Source: Bacteroidota bacterium
GTDB lineage: Bacteria; Bacteroidota; Rhodothermia; Rhodothermales; Rubricoccaceae
Direction of reading: 5' to 3'
Assembly: GCA_039821555.1 (NCBI GenBank)
Contig: JBCBNX010000005.1
Coordinates: forward strand, 159,069-223,068
DNA length: 64,000 bases
Both the position numbers and the translations under genes were made by a program. Below the pieces are notes generated by a model that was not told the origin of the DNA, searched no databases, and saw only the letters and a program-made list of their open reading frames with translations. Below, in pieces: positions 1-7,226 of this stretch. The stretch's first letter is position 1, and each line of letters opens with the position of its first letter.

Positions 1-529
1 CCTGCTCGAAGCGGCCATGGGCGACGAGCTCATGGCGTGGAGCGACCGCAACCCCGGCGTGAAGATGCACTGCTTCTGGGACCGCACCGATAAGCCCGAC
101 GAATGGGCCTACAACGACGCGCTGACGTTCCATCACCTCTCCGGCGTCAAGTTCCTGGAGAAGATGGCGCGCTGCCGCGGCGTCGTCTGCACGGCGGGCT
201 TCGAGTCCGTGAGCGAGGCGATGCTGCTCGGCAAGCCCCTCTTCATGGTGCCCGTGCGCGGCCACATCGAGCAGCAGTGGAACGCCCTCGACGCCGTGAA
301 GCGCGGCGCAGGTATCACCGCCGAGACGCTCGACCTCGACCAGTTCATGGCCTACCTCCCTACGCACACGACCGACCCGCAGCCGTTTCGCGACTGGGTG
401 GCCCAGGCCGAAGCACGCGTCATTAGCGTGATCGAGGGCGTGGCCGGGCTCGACCCGCTCGTGCCCGCAGGCGAAGGCGCCGCCGATTGGTCGCAGCGCG
501 CCAATCAGGGCCGCGTAGCCACAGCCTAG
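1..529 (+). CDS. Glycosyltransferase, C-terminal part (cut by window start)
   Basis: The reading frame is open from base 2 and ends in TAG at 527-529, so only the last ~175 residues are present. The segment CTAGFESVSEAMLLGKPLF, followed by VPVRGHIEQQWNA, is the nucleotide-sugar binding motif of GT-B glycosyltransferases of the GT1/MurG type (Gly-Phe-x-Ser, EAM/EAL, GKP, E-Q-x-x-NA). These enzymes move a sugar from a UDP- or related donor, usually at the cytoplasmic face of the membrane. The acceptor cannot be told from this part. purL follows 83 bases downstream on the same strand but need not be linked in function. An ATG at 17 is in frame but lies inside the domain, so it is not the real start. 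Confidence 0.75.
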   Translation, partial: LLEAAMGDELMAWSDRNPGVKMHCFWDRTDKPDEWAYNDALTFHHLSGVKFLEKMARCRGVVCTAGFESVSEAMLLGKPLFMVPVRGHIEQQWNALDAVKRGAGITAETLDLDQFMAYLPTHTTDPQPFRDWVAQAEARVISVIEGVAGLDPLVPAGEGAADWSQRANQGRVATA

Positions 530-612
530 CGCCGCTCGTTCTTCAGACACCACCGTGAGGCGGGGGCGTAGTTTTCGCGCTCCCGCCTCGCTCCGTTTTA
601 GACGCTATCGCT

Positions 613-2928
613 ATGTCTGCGCCTGCCCCCTTCACACCGCCGCCTGTCACCATCGAGATCGCGCGCGAGCACGGGCTCACCGACGAGGAATACGGCTGGA
701 TCCTGGACGAACTCGGCCGCACCCCGACCCTCGTGGAGCTAGGCATCTACTCGGTGATGTGGAGCGAGCACTGCTCGTACAAGAACTCCATCGCTGTCCT
801 GAAGACGCTCCCACGTGATGGAGAGGCGCTGCTCGTGAGCGCGGGCGAGGAGAACGCCGGGCTGGTCGACATCGGCGGCGGGCTCGCATGCGCCTTCAAG
901 ATCGAGAGCCACAACCACCCGAGCGCGGTCGAGCCCTACCAGGGCGCGGCGACGGGCGTCGGCGGCATCCAGCGCGACATCTTCACCATGGGCGCGCGGC
1001 CCATCGCGAGCCTCAACTCGCTCCGCTTTGGCAGCCTCGACAACCCGCGCGTGCGCTACCTCTTCGACGGCGTCGTGCGCGGCATCGGCGACTACGGCAA
1101 CTCGTTCGGCGTGCCGACCGTCGCGGGCGAGGTCTACTTCGACGACGCCTACGAGGGCAACCCGCTCGTCAACGCGATGTCGGTCGGCATCGTGAAGGTC
1201 GGTGAGACGGTCAGCGCCATCGCCGAGGGCGCGGGCAACCCCGTGTTCATCGTCGGCAGCGCGACAGGCCGCGACGGTATCCACGGCGCGACGTTCGCCT
1301 CGGAGGAGATCAGCGAGGAGAGCGAGGCCAAGCGCCCCAGCGTGCAGGTCGGCGACCCGTTCACGGAGAAGCTGCTCCTCGAAGCCAGCCTCGAAGCGAT
1401 CCGCACGGGCGCGCTCGTCGGGATGCAGGACATGGGCGCCGCGGGCATCACGTGTTCGTCGTGCGAGATGAGCGCGAAGGGCAACGCCGGCATGGTGCTC
1501 GACATCGAGCGGGTGCCGCAGCGCGAGACGGGCATGACGCCCTACGAGATCATGCTCTCGGAGAGCCAGGAGCGGATGCTGCTGGTCGTGCACAAGGGCC
1601 GCGAGGCCGAGATCGAAGCGGTCTTCGAGAAGTGGGACCTCCACGTCGTCCAGATCGGGACCGTGACGGACGACGGCCGCGTGGTCGTGCGCTGGCACGG
1701 CCAGGTCGTCGCCGACGTGCCCGCCGAGCACCTCGTCCTCGGCGGCGGCGCGCCCGTCTACCACCGCGAGACCGAGCGCCCCGCCTACCTCGACGACGCC
1801 CACGCTTTCGACGTGAGCACCATCGGAGACGTGGACGGCGATGCCACTGAAACGCTTCTGAGCTTACTCGGCAGCCCGAACATCGCCTCGAAGCGGTGGG
1901 TGTTCGAGCAGTACGACACGATGGTGCGCACCAACACGGTCGTCGGGCCGGGTGCGAGCGACGCGGCCGTCGTGCGCATCAAGGGCAGCGGTGCCGACGG
2001 AGAGCCAGAGCGCGGGCTCGCGGTCAAGACCGACTGCAACGGGCGCTACGTCCACCTCAACCCGCGCCGGGGCGGGCGTATCGCCGTGGCCGAAGCCGCG
2101 CGCAACGTGGTCTGCGCAGGCGGCGACCCGGTCGCGATCACGAACTGCCTCAACTACGGCAACCCGTACAAGCCGGAGGTCTACTGGGTATTCAAGGAGT
2201 CCGTCGGTGGCATGGGCGACGCCTGCCGCGCGCTCGGCACGCCGGTCACGGGCGGCAACGTGAGCTTCTACAACGAGAACCCCGGCGGCGCGGTCTTCCC
2301 GACGCCCACTATCGGCATGCTCGGGCTCGTGGAGAACGTCGAGCGCGACGCCACGCAGGCCGACTTCCAGGCTGAGGGCGACGCGATTCTGCTGCTCCGC
2401 CCCGCTGGCTGGGCGTACGATCATGCACCTACGGACGACGCGCACGGGCTGGGCGGCTCCGAATACCTCGGGCACGTTCAAAGCCAGACAACGGGCAATG
2501 CTCCGCACCTCGACCTTGACGAGGAGATCGCCGTCCAGCAAGCGATGCTCGGGCTGATCCGCGACGGCCTCGTCCAGAGCGCGCACGACGTGTCCGACGG
2601 CGGTATCGCCGTCAACCTCGCCGAGAGCGTACTCAACAGCGGCATCGGTGCCGACGTGCGCCTCGCACCAGGCGCGCGCCTCGACGCGGTGCTCTTCGGC
2701 GAGAACCAGTCGCGCATCGTCTTCACGGCGAAGGTGGCCGACCTCGACACAATCTGCAAACGCCTCGACGACGCGACCGTCCGCGTCCTCCAACTCGGGA
2801 TTGTGACGGGCTCTTCGCTGCGCGTGACCGTAGACAACGAGGTCGTGATCGATGCCGACGTTGTCGCGCTGCGCCAGCCCTACGACTCGGCCATCCCGAC
2901 GGCGATGGGCGAGGCAGTCGCGGCGTAG
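613..2928 (+). CDS. purL: Phosphoribosylformylglycinamidine synthase subunit PurL
   Basis: 771 residues, the length of the small-type PurL. It catalyses the ATP-dependent amidation of FGAR to FGAM, the fourth step of de novo purine synthesis, in the cytoplasm with PurQ (glutaminase) and PurS. Visible motifs: the ATP/Mg region [11 protein letters not shown] near the N-terminus, [21 protein letters not shown] (over residues ~98-118), [21 protein letters not shown] and GENQSRIV. These cover both AIRS-like N and C domains in the standard order. The ATG at 613 gives an ordinary N-terminus and there is no Shine-Dalgarno, as for most genes here. PurQ and PurS are not in the window. A palindromic repeat (family A) starts 14 bases after the stop and may serve as its 3' end. 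Confidence 0.97.
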   Translation: MSAPAPFTPPPVTIEIAREHGLTDEEYGWILDELGRTPTLVELGIYSVMWSEHCSYKNSIAVLKTLPRDGEALLVSAGEENAGLVDIGGGLACAFKIESHNHPSAVEPYQGAATGVGGIQRDIFTMGARPIASLNSLRFGSLDNPRVRYLFDGVVRGIGDYGNSFGVPTVAGEVYFDDAYEGNPLVNAMSVGIVKVGETVSAIAEGAGNPVFIVGSATGRDGIHGATFASEEISEESEAKRPSVQVGDPFTEKLLLEASLEAIRTGALVGMQDMGAAGITCSSCEMSAKGNAGMVLDIERVPQRETGMTPYEIMLSESQERMLLVVHKGREAEIEAVFEKWDLHVVQIGTVTDDGRVVVRWHGQVVADVPAEHLVLGGGAPVYHRETERPAYLDDAHAFDVSTIGDVDGDATETLLSLLGSPNIASKRWVFEQYDTMVRTNTVVGPGASDAAVVRIKGSGADGEPERGLAVKTDCNGRYVHLNPRRGGRIAVAEAARNVVCAGGDPVAITNCLNYGNPYKPEVYWVFKESVGGMGDACRALGTPVTGGNVSFYNENPGGAVFPTPTIGMLGLVENVERDATQADFQAEGDAILLLRPAGWAYDHAPTDDAHGLGGSEYLGHVQSQTTGNAPHLDLDEEIAVQQAMLGLIRDGLVQSAHDVSDGGIAVNLAESVLNSGIGADVRLAPGARLDAVLFGENQSRIVFTAKVADLDTICKRLDDATVRVLQLGIVTGSSLRVTVDNEVVIDADVVALRQPYDSAIPTAMGEAVAA

Positions 2929-2941
2929 TGGGTAGCGTGAC

Positions 2942-3070
2942 GGCTCCCCCCGCTCGTACGCCGCCCTCATGATCTTTAGGGCAGCGCCCAAGCTGTCCCC
3001 CTCATGCATGAGGGGGACAGTTTCGGTTGACATGGGAGCATGGCGACTGTCGACCGGAACGGGGGGAGCC
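2942..3070. repeat. Family A inverted-repeat element, copy A1
   Basis: About 129 bases bounded by an 11-nt inverted repeat GGCTCCCCCCG (2942-2952) and CGGGGGGAGCC (3060-3070). In the middle is a perfect 28-nt palindrome, 2993-3020, with half-site CTGTCCCCCTCATG. The same outer and inner repeats recur at 49546-49653 and 59101-59218, and the inner part alone at 25758-25785. It fills most of the purL-trxA gap and could fold into a nested stem, so it may also end purL transcription. Confidence 0.85.
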
Positions 3071-3246
3071 GCACGTAAGACCCGCGTCCCTCGCACCCTC
3101 TACCTCTCGAATTTGGAACGCTCGGTCTAATATCCGATCAAGGATCGGCCGGACCGCGCTTTCAGAGAAACCCCGATTCCGTCGGGCCGTTGCAGCCCTG
3201 CATTCATCTTAGCATCGTTCTTCGATTTCAACCTCCCCGAACCACC

Positions 3247-3591
3247 ATGGCCGACACCGCGAAATACGTCACCCTGACCGACGCCAACTTCGAGCAGGAA
3301 GTCATCAACTCCGACCAGCCTGTGCTCGTCGACTTCTGGGCGACCTGGTGCGGACCCTGCCGCGTCATCGCCCCGACCATCGAGAAGCTCGCCGCCGACT
3401 TCGACGGCAAGGCGAAGGTGGCCAAGCTCGACGTCGACAACAACCCGCAGACGGCGCAGGCCTTCGGCATCCGCTCGATCCCGACGCTGCTCTTCTTCAA
3501 GGGCGGCCAGGTCGTCGACCAGAAGGTCGGCGTGGTGCCCGAGAAGATCCTCGCGCAGACGCTGGAGAGCCTCGCCGCGCAGCCCGCGTAA
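3247..3591 (+). CDS. trxA: Thioredoxin
   Basis: 114 residues, typical of thioredoxin 1. The active site is WCGPC with the redox cysteines at residues 35 and 38. The cis-proline region is [12 protein letters not shown]. It reduces protein disulfides in the cytoplasm and is itself reduced by TrxB, encoded 109 bases downstream. The ATG at 3247 (MADTAKYV) starts the domain at the family's normal position. An in-frame start 57 bases upstream would add a non-conserved leader and was not chosen. Nearby nrdJ (20.3 kb) is a likely client, since ribonucleotide reductases need thioredoxin for turnover; that link is inference. Confidence 0.96.
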   Translation: MADTAKYVTLTDANFEQEVINSDQPVLVDFWATWCGPCRVIAPTIEKLAADFDGKAKVAKLDVDNNPQTAQAFGIRSIPTLLFFKGGQVVDQKVGVVPEKILAQTLESLAAQPA

Positions 3592-3607
3592 GGCGTCCCC
3601 ACTTCCC

Positions 3608-3655
3608 CGAGGCGCAGGCGTGGCACCAAGCCGCCGCCTGCGCCTCGCTTATTCC
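3608..3655 (+). terminator. Hairpin after trxA
   Basis: A perfect 13-nt inverted repeat, CGAGGCGCAGGCG (3608-3620) and its complement at 3635-3647, with a 14-nt loop, followed by CTTATTCC. The T-run is poor, so this may be a partial terminator between trxA and trxB rather than a full stop. Confidence 0.5.
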
Positions 3656-3699
3656 GGCTCCTCGCCGCTCCGTTTCCCCGACTCTCCGTTTCACACGCC

Positions 3700-4752
3700 A
3701 TGGCTACGAACAACGGCACCCCAACCCCTGACCTCAGCGCGTTCGACGGCATCGACTTCACCGACGCCGAGCACCGCACCGTCGTGATCGTCGGGACCGG
3801 ACCGGCGGGCCTGACGGCGGCCGTCTACGCGGCGCGCGCCAACCTCAGCCCGCTCGTGATCCAGGGCCTCCAGCCCGGCGGTCAGCTCATGACGACGACC
3901 GACGTCGAGAACTACCCCGGCTTTCCGGACGGCATCATGGGGCCGGAGATGATGCAGAAGTTCGAGGGCCAGGCCACCCGCTTCGGCGCCGAGTTGCGCT
4001 ACGGCATGGTCACGGCCGTCGACCTCAGCAGCTACCCGCACCGGCTCCTGGTGGACGAGGACACGCCGCTCACCGCCGACACCGTCCTCATCTCGACGGG
4101 CGCGAGCGCGAAGTACCTTGGCCTGCCCAACGAAGAGCGGCTGCTCGGCTACGGCGTCTCGGCGTGCGCGACGTGCGACGGCGCGTTCTTCCGCGACCAG
4201 GACGTCGCCATCGTGGGCGGCGGCGACACGGCGATGGAGGAAGCGCTCTTCCTGACCCGCTTCGCCTCGAAGGTCTACGTGATCCACCGCCGCGACGAGC
4301 TGCGCGCCTCGCAGATCATGCAGGAGCGCGCGTTCAAGAATGACAAGATCGAGTTCGTCTGGAACACCGAAGTCACCGATGTGCTTGGCGACAAGGGCGT
4401 CGAGGGCCTCGAACTGCGCAACCGCGAGACGGGCGAGACGAGCACGCTGGCCGTGCACGGCCTCTTCGTCGCCATCGGCCACAAGCCGAACACCGACATC
4501 TTCGCAGGCTGGCTCGACATGGACGAGACGGGCTACATCCAGACCAAGCCCGACTCGACCTACACCAACGTCCCCGGCGTCTTTGCCTGCGGTGACGCGC
4601 AGGACCACGTCTATCGCCAGGCCGTCACGGCGGCCGGTACCGGCTGCATGGCTGCCATCGACGCGGAGCGCTGGCTCGCCGAACGCGGCGAGATCGACCA
4701 AGTCCGCACCGAGACGGAGTGGCACGCTGCCCCCGCCACGGAGTCGGCATGA
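3700..4752 (+). CDS. trxB: Thioredoxin reductase (NADPH, FAD)
   Basis: 350 residues. The FAD-binding Rossmann motif GTGPAG is at residues 32-37, the redox pair CATC at 156-159, the NADPH-binding GGGDTAMEEA next, then the C-terminal FAD motif CGDAQD. This is the low-molecular-weight bacterial class. It passes electrons from NADPH to thioredoxin. The short gap to trxA and the same strand suggest co-regulation. There is a ~25-residue N-terminal extension before the first beta strand (HRTVVIVGTG), so an internal start is possible, but no better ATG is visible. The stop overlaps the ATG of the next gene as ATGA, implying translational coupling. Confidence 0.96.
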   Translation: MATNNGTPTPDLSAFDGIDFTDAEHRTVVIVGTGPAGLTAAVYAARANLSPLVIQGLQPGGQLMTTTDVENYPGFPDGIMGPEMMQKFEGQATRFGAELRYGMVTAVDLSSYPHRLLVDEDTPLTADTVLISTGASAKYLGLPNEERLLGYGVSACATCDGAFFRDQDVAIVGGGDTAMEEALFLTRFASKVYVIHRRDELRASQIMQERAFKNDKIEFVWNTEVTDVLGDKGVEGLELRNRETGETSTLAVHGLFVAIGHKPNTDIFAGWLDMDETGYIQTKPDSTYTNVPGVFACGDAQDHVYRQAVTAAGTGCMAAIDAERWLAERGEIDQVRTETEWHAAPATESA

Positions 4753-5351
4753 ACGAGCCCGCTACCGGCGCCCGGCTCTTAACGACTCGAGTCTTAGTCC
4801 TCGCGGCGGTCTTCAGCGGTACGCTCCTACCGCTGTCGGCCGCCGCGCAGTCGGTGGAGGACGGGCTGGCCGACCTGCGCACGGCGGCGCGTGTCGAGCA
4901 GGCGCTCGGCGCTCACGCCGACCTCCGCGCGTTCGACTACGCGCTGCGCGTCGAGGACGGCGTACTCACGCTGATCGGAGCACTGCCGAGCCAGGCGCTC
5001 CATCAGGAGGCCCTTGCGCTCGCTGGTGCTACACGCGGCGTCCGTGAGGTCGTCGATAGCCTCGCCGTTCCTGACCCGCCCGCAACCGACACAACGGCCA
5101 CCGGCACGCCATCTATAGACACGACCAGCGTTGTCCCCCGCGACACCCTGGTGCTCCCAAAGCCCGAGCCCGAGATGTCGACACCGGATCCGCTCCCGGA
5201 GGCCCCTGCCGCGGCTTACCACACCGTCCGACGCGGGGATACGCTCTTTCGCGTTGCACAGCGCTACGGCACCACGGTAGCCGAGATCCGTCGCCTCAAC
5301 AATCTTCGCTCAACCACGATCGCCATCGGCCAGCGGCTCCGCGTGCGTTAA
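4749..5351 (+). CDS. Secreted BON-domain and LysM-domain protein
   Basis: 200 residues. The N-terminus has a signal-peptide-like hydrophobic stretch (LLTTRVLVLAAVFSGTLLPL) ending at an AAAQS site. Residues ~37-95 look like a BON domain (A-L-x-A-x-x-D-L-R ... V-E-D-G-V-L-T-L-I-G ... V-R-E-V-V-D-S-L), which binds membranes or lipids. A Pro/Thr/Asp-rich linker follows, and then a C-terminal LysM domain (YHTVRRGDTLFRVAQRYGTT) that binds peptidoglycan. This suggests an envelope protein in the periplasm or on the cell wall. The start was chosen at 4749 because it overlaps the trxB stop (ATGA) and gives a clean signal peptide. Being coupled to trxB is odd, since no redox motif is seen here. Confidence 0.85.
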   Translation: MNEPATGARLLTTRVLVLAAVFSGTLLPLSAAAQSVEDGLADLRTAARVEQALGAHADLRAFDYALRVEDGVLTLIGALPSQALHQEALALAGATRGVREVVDSLAVPDPPATDTTATGTPSIDTTSVVPRDTLVLPKPEPEMSTPDPLPEAPAAAYHTVRRGDTLFRVAQRYGTTVAEIRRLNNLRSTTIAIGQRLRVR

Positions 5352-5361
5352 CGCCGAGTGT

Positions 5362-5515
5362 GGCGGTGTGAACGTATGGACGTGTGAAGGTGGCAAAGTG
5401 GCGCTGAAACGCACTATAGGGACCACCTCGAACGAACGTGCCGGGCTAGGTAGAGACGTTGGAGCTACCGAGTTCTACGTCCACACCTTCATGCCCGCAC
5501 ACGTCCATGTCCGCC
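5362..5515. repeat. Family C inverted-repeat element, copy C1
   Basis: The gap between two convergent genes is bounded by imperfect inverted arms that share the motif GGACGTGTG. The clearest match is the perfect 11-nt pair ATGGACGTGTG (5376-5386) and CACACGTCCAT (5498-5508). The right arm has the form CTACGTCCACACCTTC, which recurs at 33.7 kb and 62.5 kb. Confidence 0.7.
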
Positions 5516-5519
5516 AGCC

Positions 5520-6191
5520 TCACTCCGCGAGCCAGAGGTATGGGTTGACCGGCGTACCGCCCCAGACCGAGCCGTCCTCAAACGTCCAGATGCCGAAGTG
5601 GAGATGCGGCGCTTGCGCGTTGCCCGTGCTACCGACCGTCCCAAGCATGTCGCCCTTCTGGATGGCCTGGCCCTCTTCGAGGCAGTCGGCGAAGGCGTCG
5701 AGGTGGGCGTAGTAGAACACGTAGGCGCTGTCGGGGCCGATCTGGTAGAGCGACTTCCCGCCGCGGGCGCTCGTGTGGATGCGGGCGAGCGTGCCCGAGA
5801 CAGCCGCGCGGATCGGCGTGCCGCGCGGGGCCATGATGTCGAGCGCGTGGTGCGTGCGACCGCCCGAGCGCGGGTCCGTGAACGAGTCATGCAACTCGTC
5901 GGGCGCGACGCCTTCGACGGGCATGCGGAGTCGCGCGAGCACGGAGCGTGGGGCCACCTCCACGAGCGGAGCCGGCGTTGCGTGCTCGGCCTGCAGTGGC
6001 ACGGTGATCTCTCCAGACATGTCCGTCGCCTGAGCAGGCACCCGCTCCTCAGCGGCCTGCCCGTCCCCGCCGTTGGCCTCGACCTGGACCGCGCCGCGCA
6101 GCAACCCCAGCGCTACGAGACTGAGCACCGCGAGCAGCGCATGGCGGCCTACGTTCGTGGCGAGGGCAGCATAGTCGGTGGCGTGTCGCAC
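5520..6191 (-). CDS. M23 family metallopeptidase (LytM-like), membrane-anchored
   Basis: 223 residues. An N-terminal hydrophobic helix (ALLAVLSLVALGLLRG, ~18-33) serves as signal or anchor, followed by a low-complexity linker. The C-terminal domain carries the M23 zinc motif: HxxxD at residues 115-118 (HALD) and HxH at 196-198 (HLHFG), plus a central YAHLD. These enzymes cut peptidoglycan cross-bridges in the periplasm, or act as inactive activators of amidases. All metal ligands are present, so activity is expected. It is convergent with the BON-LysM gene across repeat C1, and PRODH lies 86 bases downstream of its start on the same strand. Confidence 0.9.
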   Translation of the reverse strand: MRHATDYAALATNVGRHALLAVLSLVALGLLRGAVQVEANGGDGQAAEERVPAQATDMSGEITVPLQAEHATPAPLVEVAPRSVLARLRMPVEGVAPDELHDSFTDPRSGGRTHHALDIMAPRGTPIRAAVSGTLARIHTSARGGKSLYQIGPDSAYVFYYAHLDAFADCLEEGQAIQKGDMLGTVGSTGNAQAPHLHFGIWTFEDGSVWGGTPVNPYLWLAE

Positions 6192-6277
6192 GAGGCACGA
6201 GCGGTGGTAAACATCGGCGCGTCAACGGGAAGGCCGTCGCGACCGTTCCAGACATAACATGTGCGACACGTATGTAC

Positions 6278-7141
6278 TTAGTTCTTGACGAGCGCCTTCA
6301 GCACGAAGAACACGTTCTCCTTGCGCTCGCGGAGGCGCCGCGAGAAGTAGGGGAACCACTGCGTTCCATAGGGCACGTAGACGCGCATGTGGTAGCCTGC
6401 GGCGCGCAGGTCGCGCTGCGTCGAAGGACGCAGGCCGTAGAGCATCTGGAACTCGAAGCGGTCGCGGTCGATGCCCTGCTCGGCGACGAACGCCTTCGTG
6501 GCGTCGATGAGTTGGTCGTCGTGCGTGGCGATGCCGGGGTAGCGCGCATGCTGGATGAGTTCGCGCATGTAGTCGGCGTAGTGCGCGCGGATGGTCGGCA
6601 TGTCCTGGTGGGCGAGGGAGGCCGGTTCCTTGTAGGCGCCCTTGCAGATGCGGACGCGGGCGTTCAGTTCGCACATGCGCTCCACGTCGCGGGCGGTGCG
6701 GTGGAGCATCGCCTGGAGGACCACGCCGACGTAGTCGCGGTAGTCAGGGTAGACCGCCTCAAAGAGGTCGAGCGTCGACTGCGTGAGGGAGGAGCCCTCC
6801 ATGTCGAGGCGCACGAAGACGCCGTGCTGCTTCGCCGTGTCGAGGAGCCGCCGGAGGTGCCGCTCGCAGAGGTCGTGGTCGATGACCTGCCCCATCATCG
6901 AGAGCTTGATTGAGATGTTGAGATCGGTGCCGTCAGGGCGCGGTAGGTGCGCGATCCGTTCGGCCAGGGCGACATAGACCTCGGTGTAGTAGGCTGCCTG
7001 CTCGGGGTCCTCCACGTCCTCGCCGAGGAGGTCGAGCGCCACGTGGAGGCCGTCGCGCAGTTCGCTCGTGACGATGGGGAGCGCGGTTTCGAGCGTTTCA
7101 CCTGCGACGAAGCGGCGAGCGAGGACGAAGGGAGGCTGCAT
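6278..7141 (-). CDS. Proline dehydrogenase (monofunctional PRODH)
   Basis: 287 residues, the size of stand-alone bacterial PRODH. It oxidises L-proline to delta-1-pyrroline-5-carboxylate using FAD and feeds electrons to the respiratory quinone pool. Family signatures are visible: SIKLSMMGQ, RLDMEGS, RICKGAYKEP, ATHDDQLI, EFQMLYGLRP and the C-terminal RVYVPYG-x-x-W-x-x-Y-x-x-RR-x-RE. The start at 7141 gives MQPPFVLARRFVAG; the open frame extends further upstream but without conservation. The partner P5C dehydrogenase is not in the window. The product name is secure; PutA/PruA naming is left out because the protein is not the bifunctional PutA. Confidence 0.93.
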   Translation of the reverse strand: MQPPFVLARRFVAGETLETALPIVTSELRDGLHVALDLLGEDVEDPEQAAYYTEVYVALAERIAHLPRPDGTDLNISIKLSMMGQVIDHDLCERHLRRLLDTAKQHGVFVRLDMEGSSLTQSTLDLFEAVYPDYRDYVGVVLQAMLHRTARDVERMCELNARVRICKGAYKEPASLAHQDMPTIRAHYADYMRELIQHARYPGIATHDDQLIDATKAFVAEQGIDRDRFEFQMLYGLRPSTQRDLRAAGYHMRVYVPYGTQWFPYFSRRLRERKENVFFVLKALVKN

Positions 7142-7226
7142 GGGGTAGAGGCTCCAAATAACGGGCCACGAGGGAGCAAGAAGGAGACAGCGGGCGTGCG
7201 CAAAAGGTACGCGGCGATGGACGATT

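Noticed and set aside
739..1803. 354-codon frame antisense to purL, and 410 codons at 1864-3096
   Set aside because: Low-complexity Arg/Ala/Asp products opposite a well-conserved gene.
5368..5712. Possible 114-residue gene between the BON-LysM and M23 genes
   Set aside because: It overlaps the end of the M23 gene and repeat C1; composition is not protein-like.
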